Below are positions 8,077 through 14,515 of a stretch of DNA of 31,245 nucleotides, piece after piece; the first letter of the stretch is position 1; the number at the start of each line of letters is the position of its first letter. Source of the DNA: JBARCX01 sp049794535. GTDB lineage: Bacteria; Pseudomonadota; Gammaproteobacteria; Xanthomonadales; Rhodanobacteraceae. The stretch covers positions 1-31,245 of the forward strand of contig JBARCX010000059.1 in the NCBI GenBank assembly GCA_049794535.1. The letters are read 5' to 3'. The translations under genes were made by a program, and so were the position numbers. Below the pieces are notes generated by a model that was given only the letters and a program-made list of their open reading frames with translations, was not told the origin of the DNA and searched no databases.

Positions 8077-8353
8077 GTTCCGTTGACATAGGTAAGAAGA
8101 CTCTCCTCTAAAGAGTCCGGTTTTGGACGGGAAGTCCGGGCCGGGATACGAGCCTTTTCACCTATGCCAGCGGAACTGCCGGTCATCGCCAGCCCGCCAC
8201 TTCGGCGCCGCAGTGGCGCATGTCGCCGGCCCGCGAAGCCATGCGTAGCCTCACTTTAGGCTCGCGAGGCTCGCCCGGCCACGATATGCCAACTGTCAGG
8301 TTGCGCCGCCTTCATCCACCCGTCCCGTGCTGTCTTTTGCCGCGGGACCGGGC
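8077..8353 (+). ncRNA. putative structured 5' leader of rhlB
   Basis: Four nested or consecutive stems can be drawn. (1) 8077-8093 pairs with 8160-8176 over 17 positions with one G-U and one A-C mismatch. This closes a domain with small internal hairpins (GACTCT 8099-8104/AGAGTC 8112-8117; GGAC 8125-8128/GTCC 8134-8137). (2) CGCCACT 8195-8201 pairs with AGTGGCG 8212-8218. (3) 8227-8240 pairs with 8268-8280, with an inner AGCCT/AGGCT hairpin. (4) CCCGTCCCG 8319-8327 pairs with 8343-8352 with one bulge. It matches no riboswitch or structured RNA that I recognise. GC-rich DNA folds easily, so stem 1 carries most of the weight. Whether it is transcribed from its 5' end depends on the promoter position. 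Confidence 0.4.
8083..8112 (+). promoter_or_regulatory. candidate sigma70 promoter for rhlB
   Basis: TTGACA (8083-8088) followed after 18 bp by TCTAAA (8107-8112): a perfect -35 and a 4/6 -10. If used, transcription would start near 8119, leaving a leader of about 280 nt. The left arm of the large inverted repeat would then be in the promoter rather than in the RNA. Confidence 0.35.
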
Positions 8354-8399
8354 GCACCGCGAGCGAGCGGACGCCTGTACCGCCTAATCACATACCTAA

Positions 8400-10127
8400 A
8401 TGTCCCAGACCGTACTTACCGATACTTTCTTTACTAACTTTGATCTCCACCCACGGTTACAGCAGGGCCTCGACGAAGCGGGCTTCACCCGCTGCACGCC
8501 GATTCAGGCGCTGACTTTGCCGGTGGCACTGGCCGGTCGCGACGTTGCCGGTCAAGCCCAGACGGGCACCGGCAAGACTTGCGCCTTCCTGGTGGCTCTG
8601 ATGAACCGCCTGCTGACCCAGCCCGCCGCAGCCGAGCGCAAGGACAGTGATCCACGCGCCCTGGTGATCGCGCCCACCCGCGAGCTGGCGATCCAGATCG
8701 AAAAGGATGCCAAAGCGATTGGCAGCCATACCGGCCTGCGCACTGCGCTGATCTACGGTGGCGTCGACTATGACAAGCAGCGCCAGCAACTCAAGGATGG
8801 CTGCGACATCATCATCGCCACCCCCGGTCGCATGCTCGATTACTACAAGCAGCACGTGTTCGGCCTGGATAGCGTCGAAGTGATGGTGGTCGACGAAGCC
8901 GACCGCATGTTCGACCTCGGTTTCATCAAGGACGTGCGTTTCATCTTCCGTCGGCTGCCTGCGCGCGAGCAGCGCCAGGTGCTGCTGTTCTCCGCCACGC
9001 TCAGTCATCGCGTGCTGGAGCTGGCCTACGAGCACATGCACGAGGCGGAAAAGCTGGTGGTGGAGACCGAGAACGTCACCGCTGACCGGGTTCGCCAGCT
9101 CGTCTACTTCCCCTCGAAAGAAGAGAAGATGCCGCTGTTGCTAAACCTGTTGGAGCGCACGACGCCCACGCGCAGCATCGTTTTCGTGAATACCAAGGCT
9201 GCTGCCGAGCGCATTACTGATCGCGTGAAGCGGCAGGGCTATCGTGTCGGCGCGCTGTCTGGCGACGTGCCGCAGCTGAAGCGTCAAAAGTTGCTGCAGC
9301 GTTTCCAGGAAGGTCAGCTGGATATGTTGGTGTGCACCGATGTCGCTGCGCGCGGCCTGCACATTCCGGCTGTCAGCCACGTGTTCAACTACGATCTGCC
9401 GCAGGATGCCGAGGATTACGTGCATCGCATCGGCCGTACGGCTCGCCTCGGTGCTGAGGGCGATGCCATCAGCTTCGCGTGCGATCTGTACGCCATGAGC
9501 TTGCCGGACATCGAGGCCTATATCGGCCAGAAGATCCCGGTGGCCACGGTTGAGCCGGACATGCTGATCATGCCGAAGCCGCGCGAAATCGACGCGCAGT
9601 TCGTTGCCGAAGCCGCTGCGGATAGCGCCGCTTTTGGTGACAAGGTGACGCCGCGTGCCGACGAAAAGAAGCCGGCACGTAGCCGTTCCGGTGGTGGTCG
9701 TAGCGGTGGCAGCAATGGTGAGCGTGCGCCGCGCGAAGGGCGCTCGCAGGAAGGTCGTCCGCCACGCGAGCCTCGTGTGCCGCAAGGCGAGGGTGCTGTT
9801 GCGGCCGAAGCCGCGCCGCGCCCGATCGCAACGGAAGGCGCCGTAGCGGGTGCAGAGGGTGAGAAGCGTCGCCGTCGTCGCGGTGGTCGCGGTCGTCGTC
9901 GCGAAGGTGGCGAGAGCGGCGTAGCTACGGCCACGCCAAATGCCGCCGAGAACAACAACCGGCCGCCGCGCGGTGAGCGTCGCCCGCCGCGTGAGCGTGG
10001 TGCAGCGGAATCCAGTGCACGGCCTTCTCGGCAGGTTGCCGCGCAGCCAAGCGTGGCGAGTGAAACGCACTCACCGAAGAAGCAGGGTTTCTTCCGCCGA
10101 CTGACACGGTTGTTCACCGGCCGCTGA
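8400..10127 (+). CDS. rhlB: DEAD-box RNA helicase RhlB
   Basis: ATP-dependent RNA helicase, in gammaproteobacteria a partner of RNase E in the degradosome. The 575-residue product has all core motifs: Q-motif region GFTRCTPIQALTLP (28-41), P-loop AQTGTGKT (53-60), PTREL (92-96), TPGR (141-144), DEAD (165-168), SAT (198-200), and ARGLHIP and HRIGRTARLG in the second RecA domain. From about residue 400 the tail is a low-complexity Arg/Gly/Ala-rich region with several RRRRGGRGRRR-like blocks, ending in FFRRLTRLFTGR, probably an RNA-binding tail. The start is set by homology to the conserved TxFxxFDLHP beginning. The bases before it (CACATACCTAA) contain no Shine-Dalgarno. Confidence 0.95.
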   Translation: MSQTVLTDTFFTNFDLHPRLQQGLDEAGFTRCTPIQALTLPVALAGRDVAGQAQTGTGKTCAFLVALMNRLLTQPAAAERKDSDPRALVIAPTRELAIQIEKDAKAIGSHTGLRTALIYGGVDYDKQRQQLKDGCDIIIATPGRMLDYYKQHVFGLDSVEVMVVDEADRMFDLGFIKDVRFIFRRLPAREQRQVLLFSATLSHRVLELAYEHMHEAEKLVVETENVTADRVRQLVYFPSKEEKMPLLLNLLERTTPTRSIVFVNTKAAAERITDRVKRQGYRVGALSGDVPQLKRQKLLQRFQEGQLDMLVCTDVAARGLHIPAVSHVFNYDLPQDAEDYVHRIGRTARLGAEGDAISFACDLYAMSLPDIEAYIGQKIPVATVEPDMLIMPKPREIDAQFVAEAAADSAAFGDKVTPRADEKKPARSRSGGGRSGGSNGERAPREGRSQEGRPPREPRVPQGEGAVAAEAAPRPIATEGAVAGAEGEKRRRRRGGRGRRREGGESGVATATPNAAENNNRPPRGERRPPRERGAAESSARPSRQVAAQPSVASETHSPKKQGFFRRLTRLFTGR

Positions 10128-10134
10128 ACCGTTG

Positions 10135-10164
10135 GCCGTCATCGCTGAATTTCGCGATGGCGGC
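10135..10164 (+). terminator. hairpin after rhlB
   Basis: GCCGTCATCGC (10135-10145) and GCGATGGCGGC (10154-10164) form an 11-bp stem with one G-U pair and an 8-nt loop, starting 8 bases past the rhlB stop. No T tract follows. Confidence 0.5.
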
Positions 10165-10240
10165 ACGCAGGTTGACGCTCACCTTCACGTGCGCATCCCG
10201 TATTCTTCCCTTCACTGGAATATAGGGACGGGGACACGCG

Positions 10241-10918
10241 GTGATCCGCTTCGATCAGGTCAGCAAACGCTACGAAGGTGGCCACGAGGCGCTCTCGCAG
10301 CTTTCCTTTGAGGTGGCGACGGGCGAGATGGCCTTTGTCACCGGTCACTCGGGTGCCGGCAAGAGCACCCTGCTCAAGCTCCTGGCGTTGATCGAGCGGC
10401 CCTCGCACGGTCACATCACGCTGGATGGCCAGCACCTCGGCAAGATTGGCCGCGGTGGCATTCCTAAGCTGCGCCGTGGCATCGGCATGGTGTTTCAGGA
10501 TCATCGCCTGTTGATGGATCGCACCGTGTTTGCCAATGTCGAGCTACCGCTCATGATTGGCGGCATCGTGCCGGCCGAGCGCACCCGACGGGTACGTGTG
10601 GCGCTGGAGAAGGTTGGCTTGCTCGCTTATGAGCGCCAGCTACCGGCCACGCTATCCACGGGTGAGCAGCAGCGTGTCGGCATTGCCCGTGCGATTGTCG
10701 CCAAGCCCAGCTTGTTGATCGCCGACGAACCCACCGGCAATCTCGACCCGCAATTGGCGGTGGAGATCATGGAGCTGTTCGCCGAATTCCAGCTGGTAGG
10801 CACCACCGTGTTGATCGCCAGCCACGACTTGCCGCTGATCAAACGCATGAAGAAACGCGTGGTGGTTCTCGATCACGGTCGGCTGGTGGCCGACATCGCC
10901 TCGCAGGAGGTGCTGTGA
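10241..10918 (+). CDS. ftsE: cell division ABC-type ATPase FtsE
   Basis: Cytoplasmic ATPase of the FtsEX complex, which acts at the septum and controls peptidoglycan hydrolase activation during division. The 225 residues match the usual length. The P-loop GHSGAGKST is at 35-43, Q-loop VFQDHRLL at 84-91, signature LSTGEQQRV at 138-146 (a typical FtsE variant of LSGGQ), Walker B LLIADEPTGNLDP at 158-170, and H195 in the switch ASHD. The start is GTG at 10241, preceded by GGGGA. The stop overlaps the possible GTG start of ftsX, so the two genes are translationally coupled. Confidence 0.96.
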   Translation: MIRFDQVSKRYEGGHEALSQLSFEVATGEMAFVTGHSGAGKSTLLKLLALIERPSHGHITLDGQHLGKIGRGGIPKLRRGIGMVFQDHRLLMDRTVFANVELPLMIGGIVPAERTRRVRVALEKVGLLAYERQLPATLSTGEQQRVGIARAIVAKPSLLIADEPTGNLDPQLAVEIMELFAEFQLVGTTVLIASHDLPLIKRMKKRVVVLDHGRLVADIASQEVL

Positions 10919-11898
10919 ACATGCCGCCGGAAACCACATCGAACGAATTGCCCGATGCCGCACCACGTACCGAGCGCAGCCGCGTCCGACGTGTCGCCGG
11001 CTGGCGCGAACATCACGGCTGGAGTGCGGCAGCGAGTCTGCGCCGGCTTGCCTCGCGTCCGCTGGGTACCTTGCTTACCGTAGCGGTTATGGGGCTGGCA
11101 CTGGCTTTGCCGCTGGCGTTCTATCTGTTGCTGGGCAATGTGCAGCGATTGGGCGATGCACTGGGTCAGAACCAGGCCGTCAGCGTTTTTTTGCAGACCG
11201 ATCAGAGCAGCACCACGGCGCAGTTGTTAGCCAAGCAACTGGGTGATCGTGGCGATGTTGCGAGCGTCACGGTAAAGACGCCACAGCAAGGCATGGACGA
11301 ATTGGCGAAGATGCAGGGGTTCTCCGGCGCGTTGCATGCGCTGGATAACAATCCACTGCCCTTTGTCTTGCAGGTGCAGCCGAAGGATGGTCTCGATGCC
11401 GCCACGGTTGAGCAACTGGTCACCGATATGCGCGCCATGCATGGCGTGGATATGGTGCAAGACAGCGGAACCTGGAGGCAGCGGCTAGATGCGTTGCTCG
11501 GTGTCGGCAATCGCGTGGTGCTGGTACTTGCCCTCTTGTTGGCGGTGGCTGCGTTGCTAGTGGTAGGCAACACGGTGCGGATGGATATTTCCAGTCGCGC
11601 CGAAGAAATCGGTGTGCTGATGCTGGTCGGTGCGAGTCGTGCGTTTGTGCGTCGTCCGTATCTTTACGCAGGCATCTGGTATGGCTTGTTCAGCGGCCTG
11701 ATCGCGGCAGGGTTAGCGATGCTGATCGAGTTTGCACTGGCTGAGCCAGTCGCAAGGCTCAGCCAAGCCTATGATGGCAAGCTGCAAGTCGGTGGCTTGC
11801 CACTATGGCTGCTGCTGGCGGTGCCGCTTGCAGCGGCGACGCTCGGTTGGCTCGGGGCCCGTTTGGTCAGCGCATGGCAGCTGCGCCAGGCAGCCTGA
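10915..11898 (+). CDS. ftsX: cell division protein FtsX
   Basis: Inner-membrane partner of FtsE. The 327-residue protein has a hydrophilic cytoplasmic N-terminus (1-48), TM1 at about 52-74, a periplasmic loop (75-195) that in the family contacts hydrolase activators such as EnvC, and three more membrane segments (about 196-218, 248-272, 296-320). The region NTVRMDISSRAEEIGVLMLVG is the conserved cytoplasmic stretch of the FtsX permease fold. AGGAGG at 10905-10910 lies 4 bases before GTG 10915 and 10 bases before ATG 10921, so the start could be either. In Xanthomonadales and E. coli rpoH usually follows ftsX. Here more than 14 kb separates them. Confidence 0.93.
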   Translation: MNMPPETTSNELPDAAPRTERSRVRRVAGWREHHGWSAAASLRRLASRPLGTLLTVAVMGLALALPLAFYLLLGNVQRLGDALGQNQAVSVFLQTDQSSTTAQLLAKQLGDRGDVASVTVKTPQQGMDELAKMQGFSGALHALDNNPLPFVLQVQPKDGLDAATVEQLVTDMRAMHGVDMVQDSGTWRQRLDALLGVGNRVVLVLALLLAVAALLVVGNTVRMDISSRAEEIGVLMLVGASRAFVRRPYLYAGIWYGLFSGLIAAGLAMLIEFALAEPVARLSQAYDGKLQVGGLPLWLLLAVPLAAATLGWLGARLVSAWQLRQAA

Positions 11899-12075
11899 AA
11901 CATTAGATGGTGATCATCTGCGCATTGGCGTAGGTGTGATGCCGCATTGAGTATGTACAGGCCTATGGCGTCAGGATGGCGCCAGTGAGTCGTTCGGCAT
12001 GGAGCGCCGGCCTACAGCATCCGGCGCGAGCCACTCAGAGATATCAAGCAGGCTCTAAAGGTGGGTGGATCGGGG

Positions 12076-12918
12076 ATGAGTACAAGTATCAGTCATCGCA
12101 ACCTCAGTGCCGCGCCGCGCGTGCTGGTGGTCGATGGCTCCAAGGTGGTACGTCAACTAATCGCACGCGTGCTCAAGGCCGAGTTGCCGGAGGCTGAAGT
12201 GGTTGGTTGCAGCACGGGCGCCGAAGCGCACCAACTGCTCGATAGCGGCGTGTTCGATTTCATCACCATTGCACTCCGTCTGCCTGACATGGACGGACTC
12301 GAGTTGGCTCGTTATGTGCGTGAATCGGCGCCACAGATCTATGTGCCGATTGTGGTGGTCTCCGGTGATGTCGACGATCGCCTGCATCGGCGCACGCTGG
12401 GCGAGCACGTCACCGACTATTTCGATAAATCGCTTGGCTTCCAAGCACTGGCCGAATTCATCCGTGGTTATGTGCGGCCTGAGAGTGCCGCCGAAGGCAC
12501 GGTACTGTATGTCGAAGACAGTCGTGTCGTCGCGCTGGCCACGCGCCGCATGCTGGAGAAAATCGGCTTGACGGTGCGCCATGTGGTTAGCGTGGAAGAT
12601 GCACTGGCGATGCTTGAAACCGATCGCGCGCAAGGTGAAGTTGGCGCCGATCTGGTGCTTACGGACGTCAGCTTGAAAGGTGAGCTGACCGGTGGCGACC
12701 TGCTGGAGTTGATCCGTGGCGAGTTTGGTTACAGCAAGGGCAAACTGCCAGTACTGGTGATGACCGGCGATGAGAACCAGGCGAATCAGGCTGCACTGCT
12801 CAGGGCTGGGGCCAATGATCTCGTCGAAAAACCAGTGGAAGAGACACTGCTGATCACCAAATTATTGTTCCAGTTGCGCGTAGCGCGGCACCTGCGCGAG
12901 CGAAGCAAAGCAGAATGA
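12076..12918 (+). CDS. tandem-receiver response regulator, first receiver degenerate
   Basis: Two CheY-like receivers in tandem and no recognisable output domain, 280 residues from ATG 12076 (GTG at 12061 is an alternative). REC1 (about 15-133) keeps the fold and K118 (FDKS), but the phospho-acceptor position in DFITIALRLPDMDG is A66, and the acidic pair is reduced to VVDG. REC2 (about 141-270) is complete: acidic VEDS (146-149), D197 in LVLTDVSL, T230 and K252 (VEKP). REC2 can therefore be phosphorylated and REC1 probably cannot. REC-REC proteins usually act by protein contact. The stop overlaps the ung start (ATGA), so the two are co-translated. No cognate kinase gene adjoins. The partner and process are unknown. 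Confidence 0.85.
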   Translation: MSTSISHRNLSAAPRVLVVDGSKVVRQLIARVLKAELPEAEVVGCSTGAEAHQLLDSGVFDFITIALRLPDMDGLELARYVRESAPQIYVPIVVVSGDVDDRLHRRTLGEHVTDYFDKSLGFQALAEFIRGYVRPESAAEGTVLYVEDSRVVALATRRMLEKIGLTVRHVVSVEDALAMLETDRAQGEVGADLVLTDVSLKGELTGGDLLELIRGEFGYSKGKLPVLVMTGDENQANQAALLRAGANDLVEKPVEETLLITKLLFQLRVARHLRERSKAE

Positions 12919-13622
12919 GTGGCGAGCAGATCAAATTGGAGCCTTCGTGGAAGGCACGCCTTGGCGATTATCTGGAGCGTCCGCCGATGCGTTCGCTGGC
13001 TGATTTCCTGCGTGCGGAGAAACACGCAGGCAAGGTGATCTATCCGCCGGGGCCGGAGATCTTCGCCGCGTTCGCGCATACGCCTTTCGATGCCGTACGG
13101 GTGGTGATTCTCGGGCAGGATCCCTATCACGGTCCGGACCAGGCGCACGGCCTCTGCTTCTCAGTGCGGCCTGGTGTACCGCCGCCGCCATCGTTGCAGA
13201 ACATCTTCAAAGAGATCAAACGCGACCTTGGTATTACGGCACCCGATCATGGTTGTCTTACCCCGTGGGCTGATCGCGGCGTGCTGTTGCTCAACAGTGT
13301 GCTTACGGTGGAGCGCAGCCTTGCGGCTTCACACCAAGGCAAAGGTTGGGAAGGTTTTACGGATGCCGCGATCGATGCGCTCAATCGTGAGCGGGAAGGC
13401 CTAGTGTTTCTGCTATGGGGCAGTTACGCCCAGCGCAAAGGCCAACTGATCGATTCAAGCCGGCACTGCGTACTCAAGTCCGTACATCCATCGCCGTTGT
13501 CTGCCCATCGCGGGTTTCTCGGTTGCGCGCATTTCTCGGCAGCCAACCGCTATCTCGAGGCGCACGGCCAAGCGTCGATAGACTGGTCGTTACCTTCGAA
13601 GGCTGCGCTAGCGACGGCGTGA
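12915..13622 (+). CDS. ung: uracil-DNA glycosylase, family 1
   Basis: DNA repair enzyme that cuts uracil from DNA to start base excision repair. The 235 residues contain motif A GQDPYHGPDQAHGLCFSV (67-84) with catalytic D69, LLLNSVLTV (124-132), and motif B HPSPLSAHRGF (191-201) with H191. The length and motifs are those of family-1 UDGs. The ATG overlaps the preceding regulator's TGA by 4 nt, implying one operon. The pairing with a receiver protein is not one I know as a functional pair. Two hairpins follow the gene. Confidence 0.96.
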   Translation: MSGEQIKLEPSWKARLGDYLERPPMRSLADFLRAEKHAGKVIYPPGPEIFAAFAHTPFDAVRVVILGQDPYHGPDQAHGLCFSVRPGVPPPPSLQNIFKEIKRDLGITAPDHGCLTPWADRGVLLLNSVLTVERSLAASHQGKGWEGFTDAAIDALNREREGLVFLLWGSYAQRKGQLIDSSRHCVLKSVHPSPLSAHRGFLGCAHFSAANRYLEAHGQASIDWSLPSKAALATA

Positions 13623-13638
13623 GTTGACCTCAATCGAT

Positions 13639-13696
13639 ACAGCCAGCAAGTGGCTGTCGATATCGCTTTAAGTGAAACGCCTGTCTTTAGACAGGC
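13639..13696 (+). terminator. two hairpins after ung
   Basis: ACAGCCA (13639-13645) and TGGCTGT (13651-13657) pair around GCAAG, followed shortly by GCTTTAAG. A second hairpin has arms GCCTGTC (13679-13685) and GACAGGC (13690-13696) around TTTA. Neither has a long T tract, but together they plausibly end the ung transcript. Confidence 0.45.
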
Positions 13697-14371
13697 CATA
13701 AATTATCAGACGCGAGTTTGGTTGCTGTTGCAACTGGTCAAGAACGCTGTGCGGGCACTGATACGGCCAATCCTGTTGAACGAGCGAATAGCATAGACGT
13801 TATTTCTTGCGCGCAACGGCAGGCAGATAATTCAGGCGTAAATGACGTTAATAAGGGTTTTAGAGTTTTGATTGGCAAAATATTGCGATTAGCATCGTAA
13901 TGTTATGGCGTAATTGTTTGAGTCATTAAATGCCTGGTGTTTGATTTAGTCTTTTATGTGGATTTCACATTTGAATGGACGGCTAAATGCATTGCCTATT
14001 TGGATTTTTGTACGATAAGATCCGGAAACTTTCGCATGAGTGCCAATGAAATTCAGCGGGGCTGTTTTGCATCAGGGGGTGTGAAATAGTGCGGTTGAGG
14101 CTGAAGCTTCAGTAGTTCATGTCGTCATAGGGTGACTGCCAAACGCGTGGAGGGCGAATGGTATCGATCCGGGGGATGGGCACAAATGCTCAGGCATATT
14201 CGTGTGAGTGGGTTGGGACCTTTAGTGAGAAGGTCGCTCTTTACTGCGGCCGGATGACCGTGAATAGTCCCTTCGGGATTTGGCGAGACCACATTAAAAA
14301 TGACGGTGCCTGGCTCATGCCAGATGCGCCGTATTTCTGTTTCCAAGATGAACGTTCGATGGGCAGCTGCT

Positions 14372-14402
14372 GATTCAAAGTGAATCGTTTAAAACGAATC
14401 GT
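14372..14402. promoter_or_regulatory. clustered dyad and direct repeat upstream of tpsA
   Basis: Overlapping symmetric elements: GATTC-N5-GAATC, the palindrome TCGTTT-A-AAACGA, and two GAATCGT copies 14 bp apart. They lie about 115 bp before the exoprotein start codon, a plausible place for a regulator site. The regulator is not identified. Confidence 0.3.
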
Positions 14403-14515
14403 AGTTAGGCAACACAGAACCACGCTTGAGTTGATTGGCCCATAACGAAGTTATGGAGCGACGTCGCAACGATCCGATCGCTTGTGTGTCACTAGACAAA
14501 AAGGTGTGTTTAGCC

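Larger units (their letters stand above)
7902..8399. other. trxA-rhlB divergent intergenic region
   Basis: 498 bp without a credible gene. It must hold the trxA promoter (minus) and rhlB promoter (plus). A tandem 9-bp repeat CGATTCAAG occurs at 8045-8062. On the plus strand 8077-8353 contains four stem-forming blocks, described separately. GC is high in the rhlB-proximal half. Confidence 0.7.
13623..14515 (+). other. AT-rich gene-free region upstream of the TpsA exoprotein gene
   Basis: 893 bp with no credible coding sequence. It is clearly richer in A+T than the flanks, most strongly at 13850-14030. It holds the ung hairpins at its left end and dyads near its right end: GATTC AAAGT GAATC (14372-14386), a 13-bp palindrome TCGTTTAAAACGA (14385-14397), and a direct repeat GAATCGT at 14382-14388 and 14396-14402. 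No c-di-GMP riboswitch core or tRNA was recognised. The likely roles are a long regulatory region or leader for the exoprotein gene. Confidence 0.6.

Noticed and set aside
8125..8145. RNase P-like P4 motif (GGGAAGTCCGGGCC) in the rhlB leader
   Set aside because: Only this short stretch resembles rnpB. The rest of the RNase P RNA core is absent and the space is too small.
9141..10070. 309-codon minus-strand open frame across rhlB
   Set aside because: Shadow of the RhlB helicase core and Arg-rich tail; composition is an artefact of GC-rich codons and it has no domain.
3122..12058. 12-bp match AGCAGGCTCTAA at 3122 and 12047 as an island boundary repeat
   Set aside because: Matches of this length are expected by chance many times in 31 kb, and the two sites flank no coherent unit.
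13623..14515. c-di-GMP or other riboswitch upstream of the exoprotein gene
   Set aside because: I looked for the GEMM-type conserved segments and did not find them; the hairpins present are short and generic.
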